This document shows positions 34,727 through 43,093 of a stretch of DNA of 64,000 nucleotides, in pieces; the first letter of the stretch is position 1; each line of letters begins with the position of its first letter. Below the pieces are notes generated by a model. It searched no databases. It was given only the letters and a program-made list of their open reading frames with translations, and was not told the DNA's origin. Both the position numbers and the translations under genes were made by a program. The stretch is from NCBI RefSeq assembly GCF_025938095.1, contig NZ_JAPCZF010000002.1, positions 1 to 64,000 on the forward strand. The letters are read 5' to 3'. Source of the stretch: Novosphingobium sp. JCM 18896 (GTDB lineage: Bacteria; Pseudomonadota; Alphaproteobacteria; Sphingomonadales; Sphingomonadaceae).

Positions 34727-36052
34727 CTAAAGCGTCCAGTCCGCCGCCGCGCCGAGTTCGCCCTTGAGGTCCGCGAGAGTCCCGCCCTTGGCCAGCAACT
34801 TGCGCAGAGCCTTGCCACCCATGTCGAGATAGGCGCGGTGCGGCACGGCGAGGACGACCATGTCGTACTTGCGGCTCAGCGCATCGCCGACCAGCGGGAT
34901 GCCGTATTCGTGCAAAGCCTCGGCCGCGTCGGCCTCGGGATCGTGCACGGTGACGCCGTGGCCAAGCCGACCCAGGGTGCAGACCAGGTCCGCGACCTTC
35001 GAATTGCGCAGGTCGGGGATGTTCTCCTTGAAGGTCAGCCCCAGCACCAGCACCGAGCCCGGCTTGCCGCCGCGCGCTTCGTGGAGCTGCTTGCCGACCC
35101 AGCCCGCCATCGCATCGTTGATGCCGCGGCCCGACAGGATCACGCGCGGGTCGAGCCCGAGCTGCTCGGCGCGGTGCGACAGGTAGTAGGGGTCGACGCC
35201 GATGCAGTGCCCGCCAACGAGGCCGGGGGCGAAGGGCAGGAAGTTCCACTTGGTCCGCGCCGCGGCGAGCACGTCCCAGACCGAGAGGTCCATCTTCGAG
35301 AAGATCTGCGCGATCTCGTTCATGAAGGCGATGTTGATGTCGCGCTGGGCGTTCTCGATCACCTTGGCGGCCTCGGCGGCCTTGATCGACTTGGCGCGGA
35401 ACACGCCGCCCGAAGTGATCGCGTCGTAGAGTTCGGCGACCCGTTCGAGCACTTCGGGGGTCTGGCCCGAGACGACCTTGGTGATCTTGTCGATCGTGTG
35501 CTCGCGGTCGCCGGGATTGATGCGTTCGGGGCTGTAGCCGAGGAAGAAGTCCTTGCCGCATTCGAGGCCAGAACAGGCCTCGAGGATCGGCGCGCAGACG
35601 TCCTCGGTGACGCCGGGATAGACGGTGCTCTCATAGACCACCACGGGCACGCGCCCCTCGGCGCAGGCGGCGGGCAACAGCGCGCCGATCGTGCGGCTCG
35701 CGGCCTCGACGATGCGCAGGTCTGGCCGGTTGGCGCCGTCGATCGGGGTGGGCACGGTGACGATGTAGAAGTCGGCCGGCGGGCAGCGCGCGGCATCGGA
35801 GAGCAGCGCCAGCTCGGAAGCCTCGAGCCGCTCGGGGGTGATCTCGCCGGTGCGGTCGTGGCCGCGCGCGAGTTCCTCGATCCGGCGCGTGTCGACGTCG
35901 AGCCCGATCGTCTCGAACCGCCCGGCCAACGCCACGGCGAGCGGCAGCCCGACATAGCCGAGCCCGACCACGGCGACGCGCGTGGTCAGCGCTTCGCCCG
36001 GGGCGAGCGGCGTCGCCTGGGCGGTCTGGGCGGGCGAATACATATAGGTCAA
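34727..36052 (-). CDS. UDP-N-acetylhexosamine 6-dehydrogenase, WbpO/TviB-like
   Basis: A 441-aa nucleotide-sugar dehydrogenase that oxidises a UDP-sugar (probably UDP-GlcNAc or UDP-GalNAc) to the uronic acid with two NAD+. N-terminal Rossmann fold VAVVGLGYVGLPLA, central helix with conserved Lys/Asn (AKVIENAQRDINIAFMNE), catalytic Cys283 in GGHCIGVDPYY, and the C-terminal UDP-binding domain with GLTFKENIPDLRNSK. FAPGLVGGHC and NIPDLRNS point to the Vi-antigen TviB/WbpO branch. A TTG at 36052 with GAGG 6 nt upstream is taken as start; the ATG at 36043 is possible. It is separated from wecB/wecC-like genes by the low-GC cassette. Confidence 0.88.
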   Translation of the reverse strand: MTYMYSPAQTAQATPLAPGEALTTRVAVVGLGYVGLPLAVALAGRFETIGLDVDTRRIEELARGHDRTGEITPERLEASELALLSDAARCPPADFYIVTVPTPIDGANRPDLRIVEAASRTIGALLPAACAEGRVPVVVYESTVYPGVTEDVCAPILEACSGLECGKDFFLGYSPERINPGDREHTIDKITKVVSGQTPEVLERVAELYDAITSGGVFRAKSIKAAEAAKVIENAQRDINIAFMNEIAQIFSKMDLSVWDVLAAARTKWNFLPFAPGLVGGHCIGVDPYYLSHRAEQLGLDPRVILSGRGINDAMAGWVGKQLHEARGGKPGSVLVLGLTFKENIPDLRNSKVADLVCTLGRLGHGVTVHDPEADAAEALHEYGIPLVGDALSRKYDMVVLAVPHRAYLDMGGKALRKLLAKGGTLADLKGELGAAADWTL

Positions 36053-36265
36053 AGGCGGCCTCGCTGGTTTGCGCGGAGCCGGTTTAGCGGGAGGGTGTTT
36101 TTAGGCGGTTAATGCGGGTGGCGAGCCCGCGATCCGCTCGGCCCGAGCTTGGCGAAGGCCCGGCCGGAACTTCACGAACTTCGCGCGTGTGGCGCATGGA
36201 GAGTTTTATTATGGTGAGTCGCGCGAAGACCGCGGTTTTCTGCGGGTTTGCGCGAGGTTTCGACG

Positions 36266-36880
36266 ATGTCAAAGAGCGCGAGGAATATGGTGGAGTTTGC
36301 GGGTGTAGGAAATACCCGCCAAGGACCGACAGTATTGCTACGCACGCTCGCCAAATCGATTCAGTCGCGGTATGCAGGTTTAATGCCGGGGCCCTATCAT
36401 CCACTCGTAGAAGAGTGGAAGACCATTGCTGGAACAGTTGAGTGGTCGTCGCCGCCTGCGTCGGAAGATGGCGCGATCGACTTCAACGTCCCCCTAGACA
36501 TCGGCGAAACAACTGTTGCCGGTTTAGCCTTACGCGGGAAAGCGTACGGCCACCTACCTGATATGGCAGTGACCTTTCAACTCGAGGTCGGACAAGACGG
36601 GATGCGGACTCGTGTTCCACTAATTCGCTTAGATTGGAAACCTAGGTCTCAATGGCACCAGAACCCGAACAAGACGCGCATTTCCGGCACACACGCCCAT
36701 CCATTTGAAGCCAATTGGTTAGAAGGCGAACAACGCATGCGAAGAGGAAATCTTCCATGGGCGGAGAAAGTTGCGGAATTTCATGCGTTTAGCGAAGTGC
36801 TTGACTACGCTAAGAATCTTTTTAGAATCAATGATATAGACCTCATTCCGATACCGGAATGGTCGAGCACTTTGTTTTGA
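36266..36880 (+). CDS. Unknown protein, first gene of low-GC cassette (DUF6978-like?)
   Basis: A 204-aa cytosolic protein with no signal peptide or membrane segment. Base composition and codon use are much less GC-rich than all surrounding genes, suggesting recent transfer. The C-terminal half (RISGTHAHPFEANW, NLPWAEKVAEFHAFSEVLDY) faintly resembles the DUF6978 family, but I cannot confirm this. Start at 36266 chosen because GAGG lies 8 nt upstream; a TTG six codons earlier is less likely. Its stop is one base before the ATG of the next gene, so the two are certainly co-translated. Function unknown; an acquired host-defence or toxin-antitoxin-like role is only a hypothesis. Confidence 0.75.
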   Translation: MSKSARNMVEFAGVGNTRQGPTVLLRTLAKSIQSRYAGLMPGPYHPLVEEWKTIAGTVEWSSPPASEDGAIDFNVPLDIGETTVAGLALRGKAYGHLPDMAVTFQLEVGQDGMRTRVPLIRLDWKPRSQWHQNPNKTRISGTHAHPFEANWLEGEQRMRRGNLPWAEKVAEFHAFSEVLDYAKNLFRINDIDLIPIPEWSSTLF

Positions 36881-36881
36881 T

Positions 36882-37637
36882 ATGGCGACGTTTTCTTTTC
36901 TCGCAGGAAACCCTCAGGAAGCGGTAGAAGCTGCTGCTCGTTCCCTTGTGAGCGTCGTGCATGCAGGCGGCAGAAGCACCGTTTCGCTACCTATGGTCTA
37001 TCCCAGCGGGACGGTCGCTGCGGTCGAGATTACTCAGGTTGGGGCAGACATTTTTGAGCTGTCCGACTGTGGCCTCGCTCATGCTGAAACGGAGATGATT
37101 GGGGGTGAACACCTGTTTGCTCGCAACGCTGCTGCTGTTGCCCAACGCTTTGAGGTCAGCGCTGGCAAGCGCACGATCTATTTCACAGCCAACCTAGCCC
37201 AACTGGCAGGAGCCATGGCAGATGTGGCAGCGGCATCCGTCCAAGTGGCACACCGTGTTTGCGAGCGCATTTCGCAACGCAGCGAGTCCGAGATCGAAGA
37301 GCGTCTTTACAGGAAACTGATTGATGTATTCGGCAAGCCTAAGGTCGAGCAAGATGCGACCATTTCGGGGGCATCTGCGCACAAATGGCGTGTCTCAGCA
37401 TTAGTGCATCTTGATGGTCGTCAAATGGCATTTGAGGCCGTCTCCAACCATCATAGCTCAGTCTATTCCTCCGCAACCATGTTTCATGATCTTTCGCTAC
37501 TAGATCGAAAGCCCATTCCAATCGCCGTGGTAAGAGATAAGCGCGCCATGGGTGACTATCTTCGCATCCTCGCGCAGGCCGCCAACGTCATTCAAGATGA
37601 TGCAGCGGTTGAGACATTAAAAGGACTGGCGGCATGA
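36882..37637 (+). CDS. Unknown protein, second gene of low-GC cassette (DUF1828/DUF1829-like)
   Basis: A 251-aa cytosolic protein. The N-terminal half (residues 20-95: VSLPMVYPSGTVAAVEITQ, FELSDCGLAHAE) resembles DUF1828, and the C-terminal half (residues 135-245: EERLYRKLIDVFGKP, WRVSALVHLDGRQMAFEAVS, MFHDLSLLDRKPIPIAVV) resembles DUF1829, a pairing known from mobile and phage-related genes of unknown function. Recognition is by pattern and not verified. GC content is low compared with neighbours. Start follows the previous stop by one base. It is followed by a short hairpin (37645-37668) and then the 2-epimerase gene. Confidence 0.75.
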   Translation: MATFSFLAGNPQEAVEAAARSLVSVVHAGGRSTVSLPMVYPSGTVAAVEITQVGADIFELSDCGLAHAETEMIGGEHLFARNAAAVAQRFEVSAGKRTIYFTANLAQLAGAMADVAAASVQVAHRVCERISQRSESEIEERLYRKLIDVFGKPKVEQDATISGASAHKWRVSALVHLDGRQMAFEAVSNHHSSVYSSATMFHDLSLLDRKPIPIAVVRDKRAMGDYLRILAQAANVIQDDAAVETLKGLAA

Positions 37638-37644
37638 CCCCCAA

Positions 37645-37668
37645 CACCCTTCAGCTTTCGCAAGGGTG
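37645..37668 (+). terminator. Hairpin after the low-GC cassette
   Basis: CACCCTT (37645-37651) pairs with AAGGGTG (37662-37668) around a 10-nt loop, starting 8 nt after the second cassette gene's stop. No T-run follows, so termination is uncertain. The remaining gap to the epimerase gene is C-rich and shows nothing else. Confidence 0.4.
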
Positions 37669-37758
37669 ATTGACGGACTTAGTGGAACCTCTCCGGTGAA
37701 GGCAGCTACCCCGCCCCACCTAACCCCCCCTTAACCCCCACCCGCTAAACCCGCGCCC

Positions 37759-38907
37759 ATGAGCACCGCCGTTAGCCCCGCCACCATCCTCGTCGTCTTC
37801 GGCACGCGCCCCGAGGCGATCAAGCTGTTCCCGGTCGTCGCGGCGCTCGAGGCCGATCCGCGGTTTCGGCCCGTGGTCTGCGTCTCGGCGCAGCATCGCG
37901 AGATGCTCGACCAGGTGCTCAGCATCGCCGGGATCGTGCCCGACTACGATCTCAACGTCATGCAACCCGGGCAGACGCTCGACGCGCTGACCGCGAACCT
38001 GCTCGTCGGGCTGGGCAAGGTGATGGACGAGGTCCGGCCCGATCGCGTGGTGGTCCAGGGCGATACGGCGACGGCGATGGCCGGCGCGCTCGCGGCCTAT
38101 TACCGCAAGCTACCCGTCGATCACGTCGAGGCGGGGCTGCGTTCGGGCAATATCTATCACCCGTGGCCCGAGGAGATTAACCGCAAGATCATCGGCTCGA
38201 TGGCCAGCCTGCACTTCGCGCCGACCGAAACCTCGGCCGCGGCGCTGCATGCCGAGAATGTCGATCCCGCGCGCGTCCACGTCACGGGCAATACGGTGAT
38301 CGACGCGCTGCACTGGGTCTCCGACAAGATCGCAGCCGAGCCGGCGCTCGCCGCGGGGCTGGCGCCGCTCGAAGCGCGCTTCGCGGGCAAGCGGATCATC
38401 GGCGTCACCAGCCACCGCCGCGAGAACTTCGGCGGCGGGCTGGAGAACATCGCCGAGGCCGTGCGCCGGATCGCCGCGCGGCCCGACGTGGCGCTGGTCT
38501 TCCCGGTCCATCCCAACCCCAACGTGCGCGCGGTGATGAACGATGCGCTGGCCGGGCTCGACAACGTCGCGCTGATCGAGCCACTCGACTATCCGCACTT
38601 CGCGCGCCTGCTCGGCCTCGCCGAGATCATGCTGACCGACTCGGGCGGCGTGCAGGAAGAGGCGCCGGCGCTGGGCAAGCCCGTGCTCGTCATGCGCGAG
38701 ACCACCGAACGGCCCGAGGGCGTCGCCGCGGGCACGGCCAAGCTGGTCGGCACCGATGCCGACCGGATCGTAACGGAAATTTCAGCCCTGCTCGACGATA
38801 AGGCCGCCTACGAGGCCATGGCGCGCGCGCACAATCCCTTCGGGGATGGGACGTCGGCGCGCCGAATCGTGGAGATTCTGGGGAATGAAATTCGAGACCA
38901 AGCCTGA
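37759..38907 (+). CDS. wecB: UDP-N-acetylglucosamine 2-epimerase
   Basis: A 382-aa non-hydrolysing UDP-GlcNAc 2-epimerase giving UDP-ManNAc for surface polysaccharide. The hallmark motifs are in order: FGTRPEAIKLFPVV, VQGDTATAMAGALAAYY, HVEAGLRSGNIYHPWPEEINR, GVTSHRRENFG, PVHPNPNVR and LTDSGGVQEEAPALGKPVLVMR. Length is normal. It overlaps the next gene by 23 nt, and the product is the expected substrate of that dehydrogenase. Confidence 0.95.
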   Translation: MSTAVSPATILVVFGTRPEAIKLFPVVAALEADPRFRPVVCVSAQHREMLDQVLSIAGIVPDYDLNVMQPGQTLDALTANLLVGLGKVMDEVRPDRVVVQGDTATAMAGALAAYYRKLPVDHVEAGLRSGNIYHPWPEEINRKIIGSMASLHFAPTETSAAALHAENVDPARVHVTGNTVIDALHWVSDKIAAEPALAAGLAPLEARFAGKRIIGVTSHRRENFGGGLENIAEAVRRIAARPDVALVFPVHPNPNVRAVMNDALAGLDNVALIEPLDYPHFARLLGLAEIMLTDSGGVQEEAPALGKPVLVMRETTERPEGVAAGTAKLVGTDADRIVTEISALLDDKAAYEAMARAHNPFGDGTSARRIVEILGNEIRDQA

Positions 38908-40186
38908 CGTCTGCGTCGTCGGCCTAGGCTATATCGGCCTCCCCACCGCCGCGATCATCGCCCGCTCGGGCAGCCGGGTGCTCGGCGTCGACGTGACGCA
39001 ATCGGTGGTCGACACGATCAACCGCGGCGAAATCCACATCGAGGAGGTCGATCTCGACGGCCTGGTCCAGGGCGTCGTCGCGCGCGGGCTGCTTTCGGCC
39101 TCGACCGAGATCGCCCCGGCCGACGTCTTCGTCATCGCCGTGCCGACGCCGTTCGACAAGAACCACGCGCCCGACGTGTCCTACGTGCTCGCCGCGGGCC
39201 GCTCGGTCGCCTCGGTGCTCAAGGCCGGCGACGTCGTCATCCTCGAAAGCACCTCGCCCGTCGGCACGACCGAACAGCTGCGCGACCTGATCGCCGAGCT
39301 GCGCCCCGACCTCAAGGTGCCCGGCGCCTCGGCCGGCACGCCCGACGTGTCGATCGCCTATTGCCCCGAGCGCGTGCTGCCGGGGAAGATCCTCGAGGAG
39401 CTGACCAACAACGATCGCTCGATCGGCGGCATCACCCCGCGCTGCGCGCGCAAGGCGCTGGCTTTCTACAAGCGCTTCGTGCGCGGCACCTGCGTGACCA
39501 CCGACGCGCGCTCGGCCGAGATGACCAAGCTGGTCGAGAACGCCTATCGCGACGTCAACATCGCCTTCGCCAACGAGCTGTCGATCGTCGCCGACAAGAT
39601 GGGGCTCGACGTCTGGGAGGTGATCCGGCTGGCCAACCGCCACCCGCGCGTCAACATCCTGCAGCCGGGCCCCGGCGTCGGCGGCCACTGCATCGCGGTC
39701 GACCCCTGGTTCATCGTCCACGGCGCGCCCGAAGAGACCCCGCTGATCCGCACCGCGCGCGGCGTCAACGACGGCAAGATCCGCCACGTCATCAAGCATG
39801 CCGAAGCGCTGGTCGCGGCGCATCCGGGGGCCAAGGTCGCCTGCCTCGGCCTCGCCTTCAAGGCCAACATCGACGACTTCCGCGAGAGCCCGGCGCGGCT
39901 CGTCGCCGCGACCCTGGCGCGCAAGTTCGGCGAGCGCATCCTCGTCGTCGAGCCCTATGCGGCCGAGCTGCCGCGCGAATTCGAGGGCACGGGCGCGAGC
40001 CTGATCGACATCGACACCGCGCTCGAGGACTGCGACGTTCTGATCGCGCTGGTCGACCACGACGTGTTCCGCGTCGTGCCGCTGGCCGAGCGCGCGAACA
40101 AGCTCGTCTACGACACCCGCGGCATCTGGCCCGACCAGCCCAAGCCGGCAGGCGAGGACAAGCCCGGCCTGCGGCTGGCGAGCTGA
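38885..40186 (+). CDS. wecC: UDP-N-acetyl-D-mannosamine dehydrogenase
   Basis: A 433-aa UDP-ManNAc 6-dehydrogenase producing UDP-ManNAcA. Rossmann motif VVGLGYIGLPTAAIIA, VPTPFDKNHAPD, ESTSPVGTTEQ, central LVENAYRDVNIAFANE, catalytic Cys269 in GGHCIAVDPWF and C-terminal GLAFKANIDDFRESPA, all typical of WecC. Start at 38885 lies within the end of wecB (23-nt overlap); an earlier in-frame start is deeper inside wecB. Together with the WbpO-like enzyme at 34.7 kb it suggests two acidic amino sugars in the surface polysaccharide. Confidence 0.95.
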   Translation: MKFETKPDVCVVGLGYIGLPTAAIIARSGSRVLGVDVTQSVVDTINRGEIHIEEVDLDGLVQGVVARGLLSASTEIAPADVFVIAVPTPFDKNHAPDVSYVLAAGRSVASVLKAGDVVILESTSPVGTTEQLRDLIAELRPDLKVPGASAGTPDVSIAYCPERVLPGKILEELTNNDRSIGGITPRCARKALAFYKRFVRGTCVTTDARSAEMTKLVENAYRDVNIAFANELSIVADKMGLDVWEVIRLANRHPRVNILQPGPGVGGHCIAVDPWFIVHGAPEETPLIRTARGVNDGKIRHVIKHAEALVAAHPGAKVACLGLAFKANIDDFRESPARLVAATLARKFGERILVVEPYAAELPREFEGTGASLIDIDTALEDCDVLIALVDHDVFRVVPLAERANKLVYDTRGIWPDQPKPAGEDKPGLRLAS

Positions 40187-40204
40187 TCGCTCCCCTCCCT
40201 TTTT

Positions 40205-40307
40205 CGTCACCCCCGCGAAAGCGGGGGCCATCTCCTGAGCTATCCACTCGAACCGCCGGGCAGAACGAAAGCCCCGGTGATGGATCCCCGTCTTCGCGGG
40301 GATGACG
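40205..40307. repeat. Palindromic intergenic repeat, family B
   Basis: A 103-bp element: CGTCACCCCCGCGAAAGCGG at the left, CCCCGTCTTCGCGGGGATGACG at the right in inverted orientation, with central GAAAGCCCCGGTGATGG. Each end is itself a hairpin. Closely related copies are at 42953-43056 and 61963-62054. It follows the wecC-like gene. Confidence 0.8.
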
Positions 40308-40380
40308 GGAGTTTGAGGAACGATCAGCCGCTCCCGGCCTGACTTGCCATCGCCACACACGCCGCGCACGATCGTGGGCG

Positions 40381-41340
40381 ATGCGACATCTCCTGCTCCC
40401 GCTGCTGCTTCTCGCCGGTTCTCCCGCCGCCGCCGAAGCCCCGCCGATCGAGGCCGCCGCGCCGGCGACGATCACCCCGCGGCTGAGCCCGCCGCTCGAT
40501 CGCCCGATCGCCTATCGGCTGACCAAGGAGAAGGTCACCCAGGTCACGACCGAGAAGGCCGTGTTCGATCAGGAGGTGACCTTCGCCAAGACCGATGCCG
40601 GCTACGCCATGAGCCTGCGCTGGCTGCGGCTCGAGCAGGACGGCAAGACCTTCGACCTCACCCGCGGCGACATGGCCGGCCTGCCGTCGACGGTGCGGCC
40701 CTTCGTTCTGCCGATGACGATCGAGCTCGATCCCCAGGGCCGCCCGCTGCGTCTACGCGACTGGCCGCGCTATCAGAAGGCGCTGGTCGACGTGGTGCCG
40801 CTGATGGCGCAGGAGGCCGAGCCCGATCCCAAGAAGCGCCCCGCGGCCGAGGAATTCTTCCGCCGCTTCCTGTCGCGCTACACCGCGATGTCGGCCGAGA
40901 ACGCCGCGGTCGCGCTGGTCGTCGGCTGGCCGCAGGTGCTCGCCGAATTCGGCCATGCCGTGCCGCTCGGGCGCGCCGAGACCAGCGTCATGGCCATGCC
41001 CTCACCCTTCGCCGACGGCGTGATCGACTATCGCACGACCGCGACCTGGACGCGCGATCCCGCCGGCATGCTGAGCCTCGTCCGCAAGTCCGAGCCGACC
41101 GCCGAAGCCACGCAAGCGCTGGTCGAAGGCATGGCGCGCGCTGTCGAGCAGTCCGCGCCCAAAGGCGGCCCGGTCGACGGCGCGGCGGTGCGCAAAGGCT
41201 TGGCCGGCCTCAAGGCGCGGCTCGCCAACACGATCGCATTCGACGCGAAGACCGGCCTACCGCGCGAGGCGGTGCTCGAGAAGTTCGTCACCCTGCCCAC
41301 CGGCGAGGGCACCGAGCGGATCACCTTGAGCGCGCAGTAG
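40381..41340 (+). CDS. Secreted protein of unknown function
   Basis: A 319-aa exported protein with a short signal peptide (MRHLLLPLLLLAGSPAAAEA). The mature domain contains an alternating beta-strand pattern (PIAYRLTKEKVTQVTTEKA, GYAMSLRWLRLEQDGKTFD, PFVLPMTIELDPQGRPLRL) and a C-terminal TGLPREAVLEKFVTLP segment, a layout seen in sphingomonad lipid-binding-like periplasmic proteins such as the DUF6263 type. I cannot assign a function. It stands alone, converging with the molybdoenzyme gene 8 nt away. Confidence 0.8.
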   Translation: MRHLLLPLLLLAGSPAAAEAPPIEAAAPATITPRLSPPLDRPIAYRLTKEKVTQVTTEKAVFDQEVTFAKTDAGYAMSLRWLRLEQDGKTFDLTRGDMAGLPSTVRPFVLPMTIELDPQGRPLRLRDWPRYQKALVDVVPLMAQEAEPDPKKRPAAEEFFRRFLSRYTAMSAENAAVALVVGWPQVLAEFGHAVPLGRAETSVMAMPSPFADGVIDYRTTATWTRDPAGMLSLVRKSEPTAEATQALVEGMARAVEQSAPKGGPVDGAAVRKGLAGLKARLANTIAFDAKTGLPREAVLEKFVTLPTGEGTERITLSAQ

Positions 41341-41348
41341 GGCTTGGG

Positions 41349-42101
41349 CTAAATCCCCGCGTACCAGGCATAGTCGCCGACGTCCTCCCAGTAGCCGCCC
41401 TTGCCGCCGTAGAGCCCGGCCAGGCTGGCACGCGCCTCGATGCGCTGGACGAATTTGGCGTGCTTGTAGCCGAGCTGGCGTTCGACCCGCAGGCGCAGCG
41501 GGGCGCCGTTGGCCACCGGCAGGGCGGCATCGTTCATCCGCCAGGCGAGGATCGTCTGGGGGTGGAAGGCGTCGAGCAGATCGATCGATTCGTAATAGGG
41601 CCGCGTGTCGAAGCGGTCGGCGCAGTGGAACACGAGATAGCGCGCGCGCGGCAGCAGGCCGGCGAGCTTTAGGATATGGGCGAGCTGCGGCCCCTGCCAG
41701 ACGCCGATCGCGCTCCAGCCCTCGACGCAGTCGTGGCGGGTGATCTGACGGCGCTGGGGCAGCGCCTGGATCGCCGCGAGCGGCAGGGCGAGTGGGCGGG
41801 CGACGAGGCCGTCGACGGTCAGCGTCCAGTTCGCGAAATTCTCGGCGGCGTGGCGTTCGTAGTCGGCGCCGCCGACGCCGCGGTTGCCGTTGGGGCGGAA
41901 CACGGGCGAGACGTCGGCGGACGAGAACTCGCGCGCGAGCGGCTCGTGCCCGCCGATCAGCCGCTGCGAGCGCTGGTGCAGCGCCTCGGCCTCGGTCAGC
42001 AGCGAGCGGAAGCCCGGGCTCTCGCTGAGCCGGTCGCAGCCGCTCAGCAGCAGGCCCGAAGTCCCCACGAGCAGGCCGCGGCGGGTGACGAGCCCGCTCA
42101 T
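41349..42101 (-). CDS. Sulfite-oxidase-like molybdoenzyme (Tat lipoprotein)
   Basis: A 250-aa protein with the sulfite oxidase/MsrP-type molybdopterin domain. Cys125 in HDCVEGWSAIGVWQG is the expected molybdenum ligand, and LRLRVERQLGYKHAKFVQRIE is conserved. The N-terminus has a twin-arginine motif (TRRGLLVG) followed by a lipobox (LLSGC22), so it is probably exported folded and lipid-anchored. Its ATG overlaps the stop of the cytochrome b561 gene (ATGA), giving a molybdoenzyme plus membrane haem protein pair like MsrPQ, though the partner is a different cytochrome family. Substrate could be a sulfoxide, sulfite or other; unproven. Confidence 0.88.
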   Translation of the reverse strand: MSGLVTRRGLLVGTSGLLLSGCDRLSESPGFRSLLTEAEALHQRSQRLIGGHEPLAREFSSADVSPVFRPNGNRGVGGADYERHAAENFANWTLTVDGLVARPLALPLAAIQALPQRRQITRHDCVEGWSAIGVWQGPQLAHILKLAGLLPRARYLVFHCADRFDTRPYYESIDLLDAFHPQTILAWRMNDAALPVANGAPLRLRVERQLGYKHAKFVQRIEARASLAGLYGGKGGYWEDVGDYAWYAGI

Positions 42102-42922
42102 CGCGGCAGCCTGTACCAGCCGGTGATCATGCCGCGCAGCTGGTTGAGCGGTCCCGACAGCAGCACCATGACCAGGTGCACGGCGAAGAAGCCGAGCAGG
42201 CCGAAGGCGGCGAGAAAATGCAGCGAGCGCGCCGACTGGCGGCCGCCCCAGATTGCGGTCACCCAAGGCCAGGCCGCGTCGACGCCGGGTGCCATGCCGA
42301 GCCCGGTGACGATCACCAGCGGCAGCAGGCCGAACAGGACGCCGGCATAGGCGAGCTTCTGCAGCACGCCGTAGCGCAGCGCCGCCGCGCCCTTGGGGAA
42401 GCGCAGCCGCGCGTGCTCCTTGATGTCGTGCCAGACGTGCGCCGGGCGCCATTCGCGGCGGGTGATGTGGATGTCGCGGCGCAGGTGGCCGTTCACGAGC
42501 GACCAGATCAGGTAGAAGGCCAGGCTCAGCGACAGCACCCAGGCAAAGGCCAGGTGCCAGCGCCGGCCGATCGCGAGGTCGTAATACGAGGGGATCGTCG
42601 CCCAGTGCGGGAAGGCCTTGTGCCGCTCGGCCCCGTCGGCGCCTTGCGAGACGCCGAGCAGGCCGGTGGTGCGGATCGTCACCGCACCCACGCGCAGCAC
42701 GCCCTCGCCCCGGATCGCGCCGATCTCGAGCCAGGCCTTGTCGAAGTTCGCGCCGTACTCGCCCCAGTAGAGCCGCGGGTGGGCGTTGAAGATCGTCAGC
42801 CCGCTCATCAGCATGACCGCGAGCGTGACCGCGTTGAGCCAGTGCCACAGCCGCGTCGACAGCCGATGACGGCGCACGCGGTCTCCGCTTTGGGGCTCGG
42901 TCGGTTCGGCTGCCGCGGTCAT
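42098..42922 (-). CDS. Cytochrome b561-type membrane protein
   Basis: A 274-aa di-haem cytochrome b of the b561/Ni-Fe-hydrogenase type with about four or five membrane segments. Candidate haem histidines are in STRLWHWLNA (first helix), RRWHLAFAWVLS and LHFLAAFGLLGFFAVHLVMV. It should pass electrons between the quinone pool and the periplasmic molybdoenzyme encoded by the overlapping next gene. Start at 42922. First gene of the pair; upstream lies a family B repeat. Confidence 0.9.
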   Translation of the reverse strand: MTAAAEPTEPQSGDRVRRHRLSTRLWHWLNAVTLAVMLMSGLTIFNAHPRLYWGEYGANFDKAWLEIGAIRGEGVLRVGAVTIRTTGLLGVSQGADGAERHKAFPHWATIPSYYDLAIGRRWHLAFAWVLSLSLAFYLIWSLVNGHLRRDIHITRREWRPAHVWHDIKEHARLRFPKGAAALRYGVLQKLAYAGVLFGLLPLVIVTGLGMAPGVDAAWPWVTAIWGGRQSARSLHFLAAFGLLGFFAVHLVMVLLSGPLNQLRGMITGWYRLPR

Positions 42923-42952
42923 CGCACGCAGCCTAGGCCATCAAATCTTCAT

Positions 42953-43056
42953 CGTCATCCCCGCGAAGGCGGGGATCCATCTCCCGAGCTCTCCCATCGA
43001 GCCGCGGTGCAGCATGAAAGCCCCGGTGATGGGCCCCCGCTTTCGCGGGGGTGACG
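42953..43056. repeat. Palindromic intergenic repeat, family B
   Basis: A 104-bp element, CGTCATCCCCGCGAAGGCGG at the left and an inverted CCGCTTTCGCGGGGGTGACG at the right, with central GAAAGCCCCGGTGATGG identical to the copy at 40205. It sits between the CMD-family gene and the cytochrome gene. Confidence 0.8.
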
Positions 43057-43093
43057 GAGTGTTGGTCGGCGTGATTTCGCCAGACCTTCTGCC

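Noticed and set aside
34631..36112. A 493-codon plus-strand frame over the WbpO-like gene
   Set aside because: Antisense to a complete dehydrogenase with all catalytic motifs.
36112..36441. A 109-codon frame overlapping the first cassette gene
   Set aside because: No ribosome-binding site and it overlaps a better supported gene in another frame.
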